Positions 52,599 through 62,503 of a DNA stretch of 64,000 bases are shown here, one piece after another. A model generated the notes under the pieces. The model worked only from the letters and a program-made list of their open reading frames with translations, did no database searches and had not been told where the DNA came from. Each line of letters begins with the position of its first letter. Position 1 is the first letter of the stretch. The translations under genes were made by a program, and so were the position numbers. Source of the stretch: Tenacibaculum discolor (GTDB taxonomy: Bacteria > Bacteroidota > Bacteroidia > Flavobacteriales > Flavobacteriaceae); the NCBI RefSeq assembly GCF_003664185.1, contig NZ_RCCS01000004.1, forward strand, positions 310,001 to 374,000, read 5' to 3'.

Positions 52599-53999
52599 AT
52601 GAAATACGATTTAATCGTTATTGGTTCTGGTCCAGGAGGGTACATTGCTGCTATCAGAGCCGCTCAATTAGGTTCTAAAGTTGCTATTATCGAAAAGTAC
52701 TCAACTTTAGGTGGAACTTGTTTAAATGTTGGATGTATTCCTTCAAAAGCTTTATTAGATTCTTCGCACCATTACTATGATGCAGTAAATCATTTCGAAG
52801 AGCATGGTATCTCTGTTGAGAAGCCTTCTTTTGACTTCGGAAAAATGGTAGCTCGTAAAGCAAATGTAGTAGAAACTACTACTGGAGGTATCAAATATTT
52901 AATGGATAAAAACAATATTGAGGTTTACGAAGGTTTAGGTTCTTTTGAAGATGCTACACATGTAAAAATCACAAAAAATGATGGTACTGAAGAAGTAATT
53001 GAAGGTACTAACATTATAATAGCTACTGGTTCTAAACCATCTTCTTTACCTTTTATTACTATTGATAAAGAGCGTGTAATAACTTCTACTGAAGCTTTAA
53101 AACTTCCTGAAGTTCCTAAGCACTTATTAGTTATTGGTGGTGGTGTTATTGGTTTAGAGTTAGGTTCAGTTTATAAGCGTTTAGGTGCTGATGTAACTGT
53201 TATCGAGTATGCTCCAACAATTACTCCTACTATGGATAAAGATGTTTCTAAAGAACTTACTAAGGTTTTAAAGAAACAAGGTATGAAAATTAATGCTAGC
53301 CACGGTGTAACTTCTGTTGAAAGAAATGGTGACGAAGTTGTGGTAAAAGCTACTAATAAAAAAGGTGAAGAGGTTACTTTTACTGGTGATTACTGTTTAG
53401 TTTCAGTAGGTCGTCGTCCGTATACTGAAGGATTAGCTTTAGAAAAAGCGGGTGTTAAAGTTACTGAAAGAGGAATGGTTGAAGTAAATGATCATTTACA
53501 AACTAACGTTTCTAACATTTATGCTATTGGTGATGTAGTTCGTGGAGCTATGTTAGCACACAAAGCAGAAGAAGAAGGTGTGGTTGTAGCTGAATATTTG
53601 GCTGGACAAAAACCTCACATCGACTATAACTTAATTCCTGGTATTGTTTACACTTGGCCAGAAGTAGCGGCTGTTGGTAAAACTGAACAAGAATTAAAAG
53701 ATGCTGGTGTTGATTACAAGTCTGGAAAATTCTCAATGCGTGCATTAGGACGTTCTCGTGCAAGTGGAGATACTGATGGATTTGTAAAAGTATTGGCTGA
53801 TAAAAATACAGATGAAGTATTAGGAGTTCATATGGTAGGTGCTCGTGTAGCTGACTTAATTATGGAAGCATCCGTAGCAATGGAATACAGAGCTTCTGCG
53901 GAAGATTTAGCTCGTATTTGCCATGGACACCCAACATACTCTGAAGCTGTAAAAGAAGCAGCTAAAGCAGCTTGGGATGGACAACCGTTAAATGCTTAA
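52599..53999 (+). CDS. lpdA: Dihydrolipoyl dehydrogenase
   Basis: A protein of 466 residues, complete E3 of the 2-oxoacid dehydrogenase complexes. It has FAD motif GSGPGGYIAAIRAAQLG, redox disulfide GGTCLNVGCIPSKALL, NAD motif GGGVIGLELGSVYKRLG, and active-site HGHPTYSEAV near the C-terminus. It reoxidises dihydrolipoamide with NAD. No other complex genes are near. A -7-like TATTTTTG at 52556 lies 36 bp upstream of the ATG. Confidence 0.95.
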   Translation: MKYDLIVIGSGPGGYIAAIRAAQLGSKVAIIEKYSTLGGTCLNVGCIPSKALLDSSHHYYDAVNHFEEHGISVEKPSFDFGKMVARKANVVETTTGGIKYLMDKNNIEVYEGLGSFEDATHVKITKNDGTEEVIEGTNIIIATGSKPSSLPFITIDKERVITSTEALKLPEVPKHLLVIGGGVIGLELGSVYKRLGADVTVIEYAPTITPTMDKDVSKELTKVLKKQGMKINASHGVTSVERNGDEVVVKATNKKGEEVTFTGDYCLVSVGRRPYTEGLALEKAGVKVTERGMVEVNDHLQTNVSNIYAIGDVVRGAMLAHKAEEEGVVVAEYLAGQKPHIDYNLIPGIVYTWPEVAAVGKTEQELKDAGVDYKSGKFSMRALGRSRASGDTDGFVKVLADKNTDEVLGVHMVGARVADLIMEASVAMEYRASAEDLARICHGHPTYSEAVKEAAKAAWDGQPLNA

Positions 54000-54021
54000 T
54001 AAAAAGCTTTAAAATATACTT

Positions 54022-54055
54022 AAAAAAGCAATCTCGTTTGAGGTTGCTTTTTTTT
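54022..54055 (+). terminator. Terminator after lpdA
   Basis: AAAAAAGCAATCTC (54022-54035) and GAGGTTGCTTTTTT (54040-54053) pair with one wobble and end in T residues. Confidence 0.82.
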
Positions 54056-54093
54056 GATTAAATTAATTTAGTTATCGATAAATACAACCTTAA

Positions 54094-54726
54094 ATGCAAA
54101 AAAGAATAAACCTTTTATTTTCTGTATTTTTCTTATTTAATCTAGTTTCTTGTAAAACTCACAGAAAAGATTTCGAAAAAGAATTTTATTATCCCAATTC
54201 CTCCGACTTCTCATTAAGTAAAAATTATCAATATATAGAACTGAATGGATTTAATGACTTTAGCCAATTAGTCGATAGTCTTGAGAATTTAAACTATGAC
54301 GAAAAAAGAGCTTATTTAAAAATTGATAGTAATAAAAAAAGATATAACGTTCTTGTATCAACAACTTTTGGTAAATGTTATCCTGTATTTATTAAGCTTA
54401 AAAATATTTTAAGTATTTCAAAAGATAGTTTGAGAAAAGAAAAAAACTACCCTATCAAAAATTTAAAAAGTATTCTTAAAAAAGACTTTTCAAATTTTGG
54501 GAAAGATTATGACTATTCAGACTCTCCAGAAAAACTTATTATTTCTTTGACCTGTGAAATAGATGAATTAGAAAACTTAATCATAAAAGTATCCGAAGCT
54601 TTTAATGAAATTCAACAAGAATCATCTGACTCTCTTAAGTTAAATATATTTGTAAACAGAAGAATAGAAGTACTTCCACCACCACCAATAATTAAGGACT
54701 TAGAAAGATTTATAGACAACAATTAA
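54094..54726 (+). CDS. Lipoprotein of unknown function
   Basis: A protein of 210 residues with lipoprotein signal QKRINLLFSVFFLFNLVSCK. The body is charged and mixed alpha/beta (FSQLVDSLENLNYDEKRAYL, SLKLNIFVNRRIEVLPPPP) with one Cys in FGKCYPVF and another in SLTCEID; no family recognised. The run PPPPI and an acidic C-terminus are the only striking features. It is monocistronic, ending in a terminator shared with ppiD. Confidence 0.6.
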   Translation: MQKRINLLFSVFFLFNLVSCKTHRKDFEKEFYYPNSSDFSLSKNYQYIELNGFNDFSQLVDSLENLNYDEKRAYLKIDSNKKRYNVLVSTTFGKCYPVFIKLKNILSISKDSLRKEKNYPIKNLKSILKKDFSNFGKDYDYSDSPEKLIISLTCEIDELENLIIKVSEAFNEIQQESSDSLKLNIFVNRRIEVLPPPPIIKDLERFIDNN

Positions 54727-54734
54727 ATAAAAAA

Positions 54735-54757
54735 TCCCGAACTAAATAGTTCGGGAC
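54735..54757. terminator. Terminator between convergent genes
   Basis: TCCCGAACTA (54735-54744) and TAGTTCGGGA (54747-54756) are a perfect 10-bp stem between a lipoprotein gene (+) and the isomerase gene (-). Confidence 0.78.
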
Positions 54758-54781
54758 TTCTTATTTGTATGACCTTATTTC

Positions 54782-56899
54782 TTATTGAATTCCGTAGAAA
54801 GAACTCATGTTATCTTCAATTTCAGACGCTTTTTTAACCGCCTCATACATTTGGAACGTTTTGTTCTGTCTTTCGTTAGCAATACGCTTTCTGTACGTAT
54901 CGTAGTTTGGTAATGCTGTTGGTAATTCTTTCTTTTCAACAACAAAAGCAAACACCCCTTTATCTCCTACTACATTTTTAACTACTTCGTTCTCTTTTGC
55001 GTTAATCATTGCTCCTACTACTTTTGGTTCAAAACCTACACCTGAAATTGTTGGTGATTGTAAGTTTACATCTGTAGCAGTTCTAACTGTTTGACTTACT
55101 GATTTAGCGATTTCATCTAATGTTGAGCCACTAATTTTATCTTCAATCATTTTTGCTTTACGCTCGTTTGTTAAGATAGGACGTACACTTGCAGTTGCTT
55201 TATCTACTGGCATTAATCCTTTTTCAGTTTTTGCAGTTAATACAGCTACTACATATCCACCTTCTACATCAAAACGTTTAAAGTCTCCTTCGTTTACTTC
55301 TTTTTCAAATGCCCAAGTAATGATTTGTCTTTCACCACCTACACCTGGTACGTTTTCATCTAAAGACTTTAATCCTACCGCTGGCAAAGAAGTTAAGTTT
55401 TTTTCTTTTATAGCTTCTTCAAAATCTTTTCCATTTGCTAACTCTAAAGCTAATGTTTCTGCATTTTGGAATACTGCATTTTCTGTTTCTTCTGAAGCTT
55501 CTATCTTACGTCCAAAAGTAGCTAACTTTACTACTGGTTGGAAGTTCTTTTGACCATCTATTTTAATTACGTGAAATCCGAATTGAGATTTTACAACTCC
55601 CATATCACCTTCTTTTCCTTCAAAAACAAAGTCTCTAAATGATGGTACCATTCTGTTATAAGCAAACCAATCATAGAATCCACCTTTTTCTGCAGAACCT
55701 TGATCTGATGACATTTCTTTAGCTAAATCTGCAAACTTAGATTTATCAGCTTTAACAACAGCTAATAAACTATCTGCAGTCTTCTTAGCTTCTTCTTCAG
55801 TTTGAACAACTGTAGCATCAGCACTTGCAGAACCAACAAAAGGAATTAAAATATGACTTGCTTGTGCAGAATCTGGTAATTGTTTTACTTCTGTAATTTT
55901 AGATAATTTAAAGAATCCTGCATCTTTATATGGTCCAAAAACATCTCCTTCTTTACCATTGAAAACTTCTTCGGCAATTACTTGAGGTACTTGAATCTTA
56001 AACTTGTAGTTATCATCTAATCTTAAATCAGATTCGTTTTCTTCTAAAAACTCACTATAGTTTGTAGTATTTTTTAATCCTTTTACAGGAGTATTGTTTA
56101 TTACTGAATCATCAATTAATTTTGCTACGTTAGCTTTAATAGCTTCTTCATCTTCTGTAGTAGGCTCTATATTAAACTTTACAATGTTAATATCTCTTGA
56201 AGCTTCTACTTGGAAAGCATCTTGATGTTTGTTTATATAATTTTGAACATCACTTTTCTTTAATGTTACCAAACTATCAGCTATTGTAGTATATGGTACA
56301 TACACATACTTACCAGATACTTTTGTGTTTTCTGTAAAGTATTTAGATTCTCCTTCTTTTAATGAAGCTCCTAAACCAGCTGCAACTAGGTTATCGTATG
56401 TTGTTTTTTCTATATTGCTTTTTATTGAAGCCATATATTTTTGCCAAGCACCCCATTCTTGTCCATTCTCTTCTTTAATGGTAGCCAAGTGCTCTTTTAA
56501 CTTATTTTTATCGAAAATTCCTGAAGTTTGGAATCTAGCATCATTTTGAATTACTGGAGTTTCGTATAAGGCATTTAAGATATCAGCATCTCCAACGGTA
56601 ATTCCTGCTTCTTCTAATTGCTTTTTGTATATCTTTTGACGGATTAAGTTATTCCATACTGCTTTTGCAGCTTGCATCTCAGACATGTTATTTCCTGTTT
56701 GTGCTTTGTAAGCATCTAAAGCTTCAGCAAACTCTTGACGAGAAATGGCTTCGCCATTAACTTCACCTATTTCGTTTACTTTATTTGCGCTAAAAAAGTC
56801 TGATATTGTAGAAGGGTCTAATACAAAAGCAAAAAGTGCTAAACCAATTACAAGAATTAAGAACATTGAGCGTTCTCTAATTTTCGATAAAATTGCCAT
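54782..56899 (-). CDS. ppiD: PpiD/SurA-like peptidylprolyl isomerase
   Basis: A protein of 705 residues. One N-terminal transmembrane helix (SMFLILVIGLALFAFVL) anchors a large periplasmic part. A SurA-N-like helical chaperone region (VNGEAISRQEFAEALDAYKA) precedes a parvulin domain from about residue 345 (QASHILIPFVGSA, DLAKEMSSDQGSAEKGG, GVVKSQFGFHVIKID). This matches PpiD, the membrane-tethered chaperone that helps outer-membrane and periplasmic proteins leave the Sec translocon. It is monocistronic. Confidence 0.9.
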   Translation of the reverse strand: MAILSKIRERSMFLILVIGLALFAFVLDPSTISDFFSANKVNEIGEVNGEAISRQEFAEALDAYKAQTGNNMSEMQAAKAVWNNLIRQKIYKKQLEEAGITVGDADILNALYETPVIQNDARFQTSGIFDKNKLKEHLATIKEENGQEWGAWQKYMASIKSNIEKTTYDNLVAAGLGASLKEGESKYFTENTKVSGKYVYVPYTTIADSLVTLKKSDVQNYINKHQDAFQVEASRDINIVKFNIEPTTEDEEAIKANVAKLIDDSVINNTPVKGLKNTTNYSEFLEENESDLRLDDNYKFKIQVPQVIAEEVFNGKEGDVFGPYKDAGFFKLSKITEVKQLPDSAQASHILIPFVGSASADATVVQTEEEAKKTADSLLAVVKADKSKFADLAKEMSSDQGSAEKGGFYDWFAYNRMVPSFRDFVFEGKEGDMGVVKSQFGFHVIKIDGQKNFQPVVKLATFGRKIEASEETENAVFQNAETLALELANGKDFEEAIKEKNLTSLPAVGLKSLDENVPGVGGERQIITWAFEKEVNEGDFKRFDVEGGYVVAVLTAKTEKGLMPVDKATASVRPILTNERKAKMIEDKISGSTLDEIAKSVSQTVRTATDVNLQSPTISGVGFEPKVVGAMINAKENEVVKNVVGDKGVFAFVVEKKELPTALPNYDTYRKRIANERQNKTFQMYEAVKKASEIEDNMSSFYGIQ

Positions 56900-57004
56900 A
56901 CGTAATTTATTTTATTAACAGTGTGCGAAAATACAATTTCACATTAAATAATGCAATGTTTTTTTACGCTGTTTTTGAGGGAGTTCTAGGTAAATGAAGG
57001 AAAG

Positions 57005-58297
57005 TTAATCTTCTTTACGTATAACTCTAAAATAAATATCATCAATCTTAGTTGCGCTTACTTTTAAGATTTTAATTTGGAAGTTTTCTATATGTAAAAT
57101 CTCGTCTTGTAATGGTATTGTTTCAGTATGGTTTAAAATAAAACCTCCTATTGTTTCGTAAGCCTCTTCTTTTGGAATACTCAAGTTATACTCTTCATTT
57201 AGGTAATCAACTTCTAAACGAGCTGAAAAATTAAACTCATTTTCACTAATTCTTTCTTCTAATAATTGTTGTGTATCATGCTCATCTTCAATCTCTCCAA
57301 ATAATTCCTCAACAATATCTTCAACAGTAATAATACCTGATGTCCCACCATATTCATCGACTACAACTGCTATGCTTTTGCGTTTTTTTATTAAGTTGTT
57401 AAGCACATCGTTAATAATCATCGATTCTGGTACAAACTCTACTGGTAACAAAATTGACTTGATAGTACGTGGTTTCTTAAAAAGCTCAAAAGCGTTTACA
57501 TAACCTAAAATCTCATCTAACGAATTTTTATAAACCAAGATTTTTGATAAACCTGTTGTAATGAACATTTTTTTAAGGTTGCTTACTGTTTCATGTAAAT
57601 CTACAGCAACAATTTCAGTTCTTGGTACCATAATTTCACGAGATTTCACCTTATGAAACTCTAATGCGTTTTGAAAAATTTGAATTTCAGAATCTACCTG
57701 TTCTTCATCATTTCCTGCATCTAATTGTTCTGAAATATAGTTTCCAAGCTCCTCTTTACTAAATTCGGTTTGAATTTCATCTTCTTTTGTTCGAAAAAAG
57801 ACATGCAAGAAAAAATCTGAAATTTTAGTAATTACCCATGTAACTCCATAAAAAATAACGTAAAAAACATACGCAGGTATAGCAAAAAACTTTAGCATTT
57901 CATTTGCATAAATTCTAAAGATAGCCTTTGGTAAAAACTCTGCTGTTACCAAGATAATTACTGTTGAAATAAGTGTTTGCGTTAGTAAACTTATATCAGA
58001 CAATACATAATTAACAACTGTATAGTCTGAAGGTAAAAAAGATTGAAACCATCCCATTAACAGCTCTCCCATAAAGTAACTATAAATTACTAAAGCTACA
58101 TTATTACCTACGAGCATAGTAGTAATAAACTTAGAGGATTTTTCAGTTAGTTTGGTTAGGATTTTAGAAAGTAATCCATCTCCCTTTTTCTCTAACTCTA
58201 TGTGAAGTTTATTTGCTGAAATAAAAGCTATCTCCATCCCAGAGAAAAAGGCTGAAAATAAAATAGAAGTAAGAATAATTAAGAGTTCGGGTTGCAT
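57005..58297 (-). CDS. CNNM/CorC-type transporter with CBS domains
   Basis: A protein of 430 residues. An N-terminal DUF21 membrane domain (LTSILFSAFFSGMEIAFISA, about residues 1-190) is followed by a CBS pair (REIMVPRTEIVAVDLHETVS, SIAVVVDEYGGTSGIITVED) and a C-terminal CorC_HlyC-type domain (YETIGGFILNHTETIP). This family exports Mg or acts in ion homeostasis. Flavobacterial GldE also belongs here, but the position at the end of the coaX-lptC unit fits the general hemolysin-family paralogue better. Its start overlaps the preceding small gene's stop. Confidence 0.85.
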   Translation of the reverse strand: MQPELLIILTSILFSAFFSGMEIAFISANKLHIELEKKGDGLLSKILTKLTEKSSKFITTMLVGNNVALVIYSYFMGELLMGWFQSFLPSDYTVVNYVLSDISLLTQTLISTVIILVTAEFLPKAIFRIYANEMLKFFAIPAYVFYVIFYGVTWVITKISDFFLHVFFRTKEDEIQTEFSKEELGNYISEQLDAGNDEEQVDSEIQIFQNALEFHKVKSREIMVPRTEIVAVDLHETVSNLKKMFITTGLSKILVYKNSLDEILGYVNAFELFKKPRTIKSILLPVEFVPESMIINDVLNNLIKKRKSIAVVVDEYGGTSGIITVEDIVEELFGEIEDEHDTQQLLEERISENEFNFSARLEVDYLNEEYNLSIPKEEAYETIGGFILNHTETIPLQDEILHIENFQIKILKVSATKIDDIYFRVIRKED

Positions 58298-58494
58298 TAA
58301 CGTTCTTTGTTTCTTTTTTCTACTTTTCTTCTAAAATGTCGTTTAAAGAAGAAAATTAATATGATAAAGATAGCAAATCCAAACATAATAAACGCTTCTT
58401 GTCTATCGGAATTCCACTTTAAGATTCCTTCAACAAAAAAGATTACCCCTATAACTAAGTATCCGTATTGTAAATATTTCCAAAGTGCGTTCAT
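58297..58494 (-). CDS. Small two-helix membrane protein, unknown
   Basis: A protein of 65 residues with two hydrophobic helices (YLVIGVIFFVEGILKW and AFIMFGFAIFIILIFFF) and a basic C-terminal tail (KRHFRRKVEKRNKER). No family recognised. It is wedged between lptC and the CNNM gene with single-base overlaps at both ends, so it is surely translated as part of the operon. Confidence 0.75.
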   Translation of the reverse strand: MNALWKYLQYGYLVIGVIFFVEGILKWNSDRQEAFIMFGFAIFIILIFFFKRHFRRKVEKRNKER

Positions 58495-59066
58495 TATATA
58501 TCTTTTTGTGTTGTTTCTATATCTCCTGTAATATCTTTAGCTATCCACTTACTCAAATCTTCACTCGACTCAAATCCAAAGCCATTAATTTCAGATTCTG
58601 GAGTTGTAAATCGAAAACCATCTTCTGTAAAAAAGTAATGTTCTTTTTGATCCCAGAATAATTGATTAGTTTCTAGTCTTGTTTGATTCGTATGATTGGT
58701 AATCACCACATTTCCTCTGATTTCAGATACTTTTGTTTTGTTGTAAGTTAACGCATAATTCCCTGAAATTGTTGTTGAGTCTTTCCCTGTCTTATCAATT
58801 GTTACAATTTCAATTCCTTTAGGAAACTCACTATATGGGTGTTCTTTTCTATTTGAGTAATCATAAAAAACAGGTGCTTTTGTTTTTGAACTTATTCTTC
58901 CAGAATCTTTATGAACATGATAAATATTTACTGCCGAACCTACTGGTAAATTTTTATCTGCAAGAAAATCTCGTACCTCTTTCTTTGAATTGGTACAAGA
59001 AAAAAACATTGCCACCAAACAAATGGTAGCAATGCTATTGTATATATGTTTTGCTTTTTTAAGCAT
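58494..59066 (-). CDS. lptC: LPS export protein LptC
   Basis: A protein of 190 residues with an N-terminal lipoprotein-like anchor (ATICLVAMFFSCTNS). The body has the LptC beta-jellyroll pattern: SVIPKGIEIVTIDKTG-like edge strands, GNYALTYNKTKVSEIRGNVV, TNQLFWDQKEHYFFTEDGFR and a final GFGFESSEDLSKW. LptC belongs to the Lpt bridge that moves LPS from the inner to the outer membrane. It is followed by the small membrane protein and CNNM gene, and preceded by the TPR gene 9 bp away. Confidence 0.82.
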   Translation of the reverse strand: MLKKAKHIYNSIATICLVAMFFSCTNSKKEVRDFLADKNLPVGSAVNIYHVHKDSGRISSKTKAPVFYDYSNRKEHPYSEFPKGIEIVTIDKTGKDSTTISGNYALTYNKTKVSEIRGNVVITNHTNQTRLETNQLFWDQKEHYFFTEDGFRFTTPESEINGFGFESSEDLSKWIAKDITGDIETTQKDI

Positions 59067-59075
59067 TAATTTCTA

Positions 59076-60386
59076 TTAAGGTACACGAACAGTTTCTCCA
59101 ATCCAACATCCAACTCTATAACTAGCTCCTGAAGACATTCCTTTTTGGAAAATTAACTTTTTAGAAGGTGCGTTCTTTTTGTAACTAGAAATATATCTTC
59201 CAGCTCCACATCCTGGGTCAACTTTTTTAGCTTTTAAAGCCTTATTTAAAGCTGCTACATACACCATTCTTTTTTCGAACTCATCACTACCACAAGAGTT
59301 AGCACTTCTTTGGTATAAACTTGCAATGAATAAGTATGCTTTACCCATATTAGGGTTGTACTTTAATGCTTCGTAGGCTAAAGCTCTAGCTCTACTTCCT
59401 CCAGCACTTTGAGCTTCTCTTAACTTGTACTTAGCCTTTTTAAACGGATCTGTTTCTAAGTCGAATGCTTTTTTTCTCATTTCAGCAGCTCCACTCTTAT
59501 CACCGTTCTTAGCTAAAACTCCTGCTAAGAAGTTATATGCGTCGGCAGACTGTGTTACTTTAGCATACTCGTTTGCTAACTTCTCAAATAAAGGATCTGT
59601 TTGACACTCTTTATTATACATTCTTGATACTGCTCTTTTTAACCAAACACCATCAGTTTTGTTTTCTTCGAAGTCTCTAGAGTAAATAGGTATTAATCTT
59701 TCACATGTTGCTATCTTAGAAATCATTGCATCTAAACCTCCTTCAACTTTACCTAATAATCCTGAGTTAATCGTATAAGCTCTTAAGTTTCTTTTCTCTC
59801 TAGAAGTAGTAGTCCCTACAGAATCCTTCTCTTGTAATTTTGCTATCTTCTTACTGTAATCTTCTAACTTCTCATCTACAGATTCCATCACATCATCATA
59901 GGTATCAAAAACTTTTTGAGGATTTGTATCTTGGTACTTATCTGCTATCATTTGGAAATATCTGAAGATATTTTTTACTCCCATATCTTTAGCTCCAGCC
60001 TTATATCCTTTTTCTAAGATTTCAAAAACTTCATCATCTGACGCTAATTTATTTTCAATTAAAAAATCTGCATAATCACTATGTGCTTTAGCTGGATCTT
60101 TATCTGGAAAATTAGCTAACCTTGTTTCATATACTTTCTTAGCTAAAACAGGATCTTTTAAGTTTTCTGCAACTTTAGCACCATATTTATAAATATTAAT
60201 AGATAATGAAGCACAATTATCTAACAAGTACTCTAAATTAGGTTTTGCTTGGGCATATTTCTTAGTTGTAGCATCCCCTTTAAAAAGGTTATACTTGATA
60301 TGACATTCTTGGCTTGCTTGCGCTTTCGCTCCATTTACGGCTACAAACAAAAATAATCCTGTTAGTAAATACGTAATTTTTTTCAT
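59076..60386 (-). CDS. Secreted TPR-repeat protein
   Basis: A protein of 436 residues with signal peptide MKKITYLLTGLFLFVAVNGA. The mature part is helical with TPR-like repeats (AKPNLEYLLDNCASLSINIY, KKVYETRLANFPDKDPAKAH, AYNFLAGVLAKNGDKSGAAE, ALKYNPNMGKAYLFIASLYQ). Its last 100 residues hold several Cys (NSCGSDEFEKR, PGCGAGRY, GCWIGE). It is probably periplasmic. It lies in one operon with coaX, an outer-membrane protein and lptC, which suggests an envelope-assembly role. Confidence 0.82.
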   Translation of the reverse strand: MKKITYLLTGLFLFVAVNGAKAQASQECHIKYNLFKGDATTKKYAQAKPNLEYLLDNCASLSINIYKYGAKVAENLKDPVLAKKVYETRLANFPDKDPAKAHSDYADFLIENKLASDDEVFEILEKGYKAGAKDMGVKNIFRYFQMIADKYQDTNPQKVFDTYDDVMESVDEKLEDYSKKIAKLQEKDSVGTTTSREKRNLRAYTINSGLLGKVEGGLDAMISKIATCERLIPIYSRDFEENKTDGVWLKRAVSRMYNKECQTDPLFEKLANEYAKVTQSADAYNFLAGVLAKNGDKSGAAEMRKKAFDLETDPFKKAKYKLREAQSAGGSRARALAYEALKYNPNMGKAYLFIASLYQRSANSCGSDEFEKRMVYVAALNKALKAKKVDPGCGAGRYISSYKKNAPSKKLIFQKGMSSGASYRVGCWIGETVRVP

Positions 60387-60401
60387 CGTTCTCAGTTTTT
60401 G

Positions 60402-61670
60402 TTAATCTATTCGTTTTTTTTGGAACCAATTAATACTATTCAAAGATAAACTTAATCTTACATTAAAGTAGTTTTCTTTTATTAAGTTATTGTTAGTCGT
60501 TCCTCTTTGCCCGTATTCAAATCCAACATTTACGTTTGATAATTGTCTCGGTAATGGCAATCCTAATCCAACATTTATGCCAAAGTCTTTTACTGCAGTA
60601 AAATTATCAGTAGTTTTCACTAATAATCCTGTGTCTTCAAAACGTAAACCAGCTCTATAGGTTACTCTATCCCAATAACTTGATATTGAATTAATTTTTG
60701 GAATATAATACCCTCCTATTGCAAACTTACTTGAGTCATCGTATTTATGTGATGATCCATTAGCTATAAAAACACTATTACTTCCTAAAGCACTTTGGAA
60801 TTCTTGGTTAACACCTACATACCATTTATTTTCTTTTCCTAGACCAAAACCATAAGCACTTTTTAAAGGCACATTTATATTTCCGTCTAAAGATCTATTA
60901 AATAACTCGTTTCTAGGCATTTCTTGTCCAGAGTTACTAAATGATAATGAGTACATCTTCTCAGATCCTCTAGCAGATAAATCTGTAGTCATTGTGAATG
61001 AGACTCCTGTAGATAGTTGTAATTTATTTTTTAATTCTGTTTTATATTGTAATCCTAACTTAAACTGCCCTCCTCTAATATTGAAAGACTCTTCATGTTT
61101 GGTTGCTAAAGCTACATTGGCTCTCTGATTTAAAACGCTATTTTCTATGTTTCCAAAAATAAAACTTGCTTCTGCTCCTACAGACAAGCCTTTGTATGCA
61201 TACATACCAAAACTTGCATATATCTTGTTGGCTCCTCCTTCTCCAGTAAACAAAGTAACATCATCTGCATTAGCATCGTCTAACAAAGAATACCCGACAG
61301 ATGAAAAAGGTTGTAAACCGACAGATAATCCTGCTTTTTTTCCAATAGGAAATCCTAATGAAATGTATCTTAAACTTGTTGAATTCCCTGTTTGAGAAGC
61401 ATCTTGCTCTTTAACAGTTAAAAAAGTTAAACTACCTCCCATAGCGTAGGTTGCAGCTCTTAAATCAGCGTTTGACGCTGGATTTGTAAAATTTAGGTGA
61501 TAATAATCTTTCATTGCAACACCAATACCTCCCATAGAAGCTTGTTCTACTGTTACTGCCTCAAAATTTTCACCTATACCAAAATAAGAATATGGTGAAG
61601 CACTGTTTCTTTGTGCTAATATAGCTGACGTAGTTAGTACAAAAACTCCTAATATAAATCTCTTAATCAT
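60402..61670 (-). CDS. Outer-membrane barrel protein (FadL/PorV-like)
   Basis: A protein of 422 residues with signal peptide MIKRFILGVFVLTTSAILAQ. The start of the mature protein (SASPYSYFGIGENFEAVTVE, QASMGGIGVAMKDYYHLNFT, NPASNADLRAATYAMGGSLT) is typical of FadL/PorV-type barrels, where Asn-Pro-Ala sits near the N-terminus. Many amphipathic strands follow. It overlaps coaX by 8 bp and precedes the TPR gene by 15 bp. The transported or scaffolded substrate is unknown. Confidence 0.75.
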   Translation of the reverse strand: MIKRFILGVFVLTTSAILAQRNSASPYSYFGIGENFEAVTVEQASMGGIGVAMKDYYHLNFTNPASNADLRAATYAMGGSLTFLTVKEQDASQTGNSTSLRYISLGFPIGKKAGLSVGLQPFSSVGYSLLDDANADDVTLFTGEGGANKIYASFGMYAYKGLSVGAEASFIFGNIENSVLNQRANVALATKHEESFNIRGGQFKLGLQYKTELKNKLQLSTGVSFTMTTDLSARGSEKMYSLSFSNSGQEMPRNELFNRSLDGNINVPLKSAYGFGLGKENKWYVGVNQEFQSALGSNSVFIANGSSHKYDDSSKFAIGGYYIPKINSISSYWDRVTYRAGLRFEDTGLLVKTTDNFTAVKDFGINVGLGLPLPRQLSNVNVGFEYGQRGTTNNNLIKENYFNVRLSLSLNSINWFQKKRID

Positions 61671-62394
61671 TCGCTAAATTGTGTATCAAAATAGTATGTA
61701 ACCCCTCCAAAACAAAATTTGGATGGGCAAATATGACACTTTTTAATTGTTTTGACAAAAAATATGTATCCCCTCCTGTTAAAACTACTGTTAAATCTGG
61801 GTATTTTTTTTGATATTGTGCTATAATTCCGTCTATTTCATTAGAAACTCCATTGATTACTCCTGAATGAATTGAACTATTTGTATCAACTCCAATAAAG
61901 TTTTCTATTTCACTTGTTTCTAGTAACGGTAATTTAGAAGTAAAAGTATGTAGAGCTTTATATCTCATAGCCATTCCTGGTGAAATAGCACCTCCTAAGT
62001 ACGCTCCTTCTTTTGTAATAAAATCGTAGGTTATACATGTACCTGCATCTAACACTAATACATTTTTATTTGGAAATGTATTTATTGCTGCTGATGCTAA
62101 TGCAATTCTATCAACTCCTAATGTTTTTGGCGTTTTATATAAATTTTTAAATGGAACTTTTGTGTTTGAATCCAAAAAAACTGGATTCAAAAGTTCTGCT
62201 ATTTTTTGTTTTTCTTCTTCTGTTAAATTAGCTACTGAAGATATAATACTATTTGAAATTGAAAATTTTGAAATAATTTTATCTAACTCTGTAATTATAT
62301 TTTTCTTTTCAAAAACAAATATTTCTTTAACAGTATCTATTTCAAAAACAGCTACTTTAACTCTTGTATTGCCTACATCAATAATTAGGTACAT
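61663..62394 (-). CDS. coaX: Type III pantothenate kinase
   Basis: A protein of 243 residues with the ASKHA-fold signatures of CoaX: IIDVGNTRVKVAVFE (phosphate 1), VDRIALASAAI, LVLDAGTCITYDFI (phosphate 2), GGAISPGMAMRYKAL and VVLTGGD. It phosphorylates pantothenate in the first step of coenzyme A synthesis. It heads the operon of outer-membrane protein, TPR protein, lptC, small membrane protein and CNNM-type gene. Confidence 0.93.
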   Translation of the reverse strand: MYLIIDVGNTRVKVAVFEIDTVKEIFVFEKKNIITELDKIISKFSISNSIISSVANLTEEEKQKIAELLNPVFLDSNTKVPFKNLYKTPKTLGVDRIALASAAINTFPNKNVLVLDAGTCITYDFITKEGAYLGGAISPGMAMRYKALHTFTSKLPLLETSEIENFIGVDTNSSIHSGVINGVSNEIDGIIAQYQKKYPDLTVVLTGGDTYFLSKQLKSVIFAHPNFVLEGLHTILIHNLAND

Positions 62395-62503
62395 ATTTCA
62401 TTTCTTAGAGCTTGTAAATTTACGGCACATTTTTTTAAAGTTTTTACTTTGTATAATTAAAAAACGATTGTATATTTGCATCCGCTTAACGAAAGTAGCA
62501 ACT

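Noticed and set aside
57005..58297. Gliding-motility protein GldE
   Set aside because: It is a CNNM-family relative, but its place in the coaX-lptC operon matches the general paralogue, and no gld genes are nearby.
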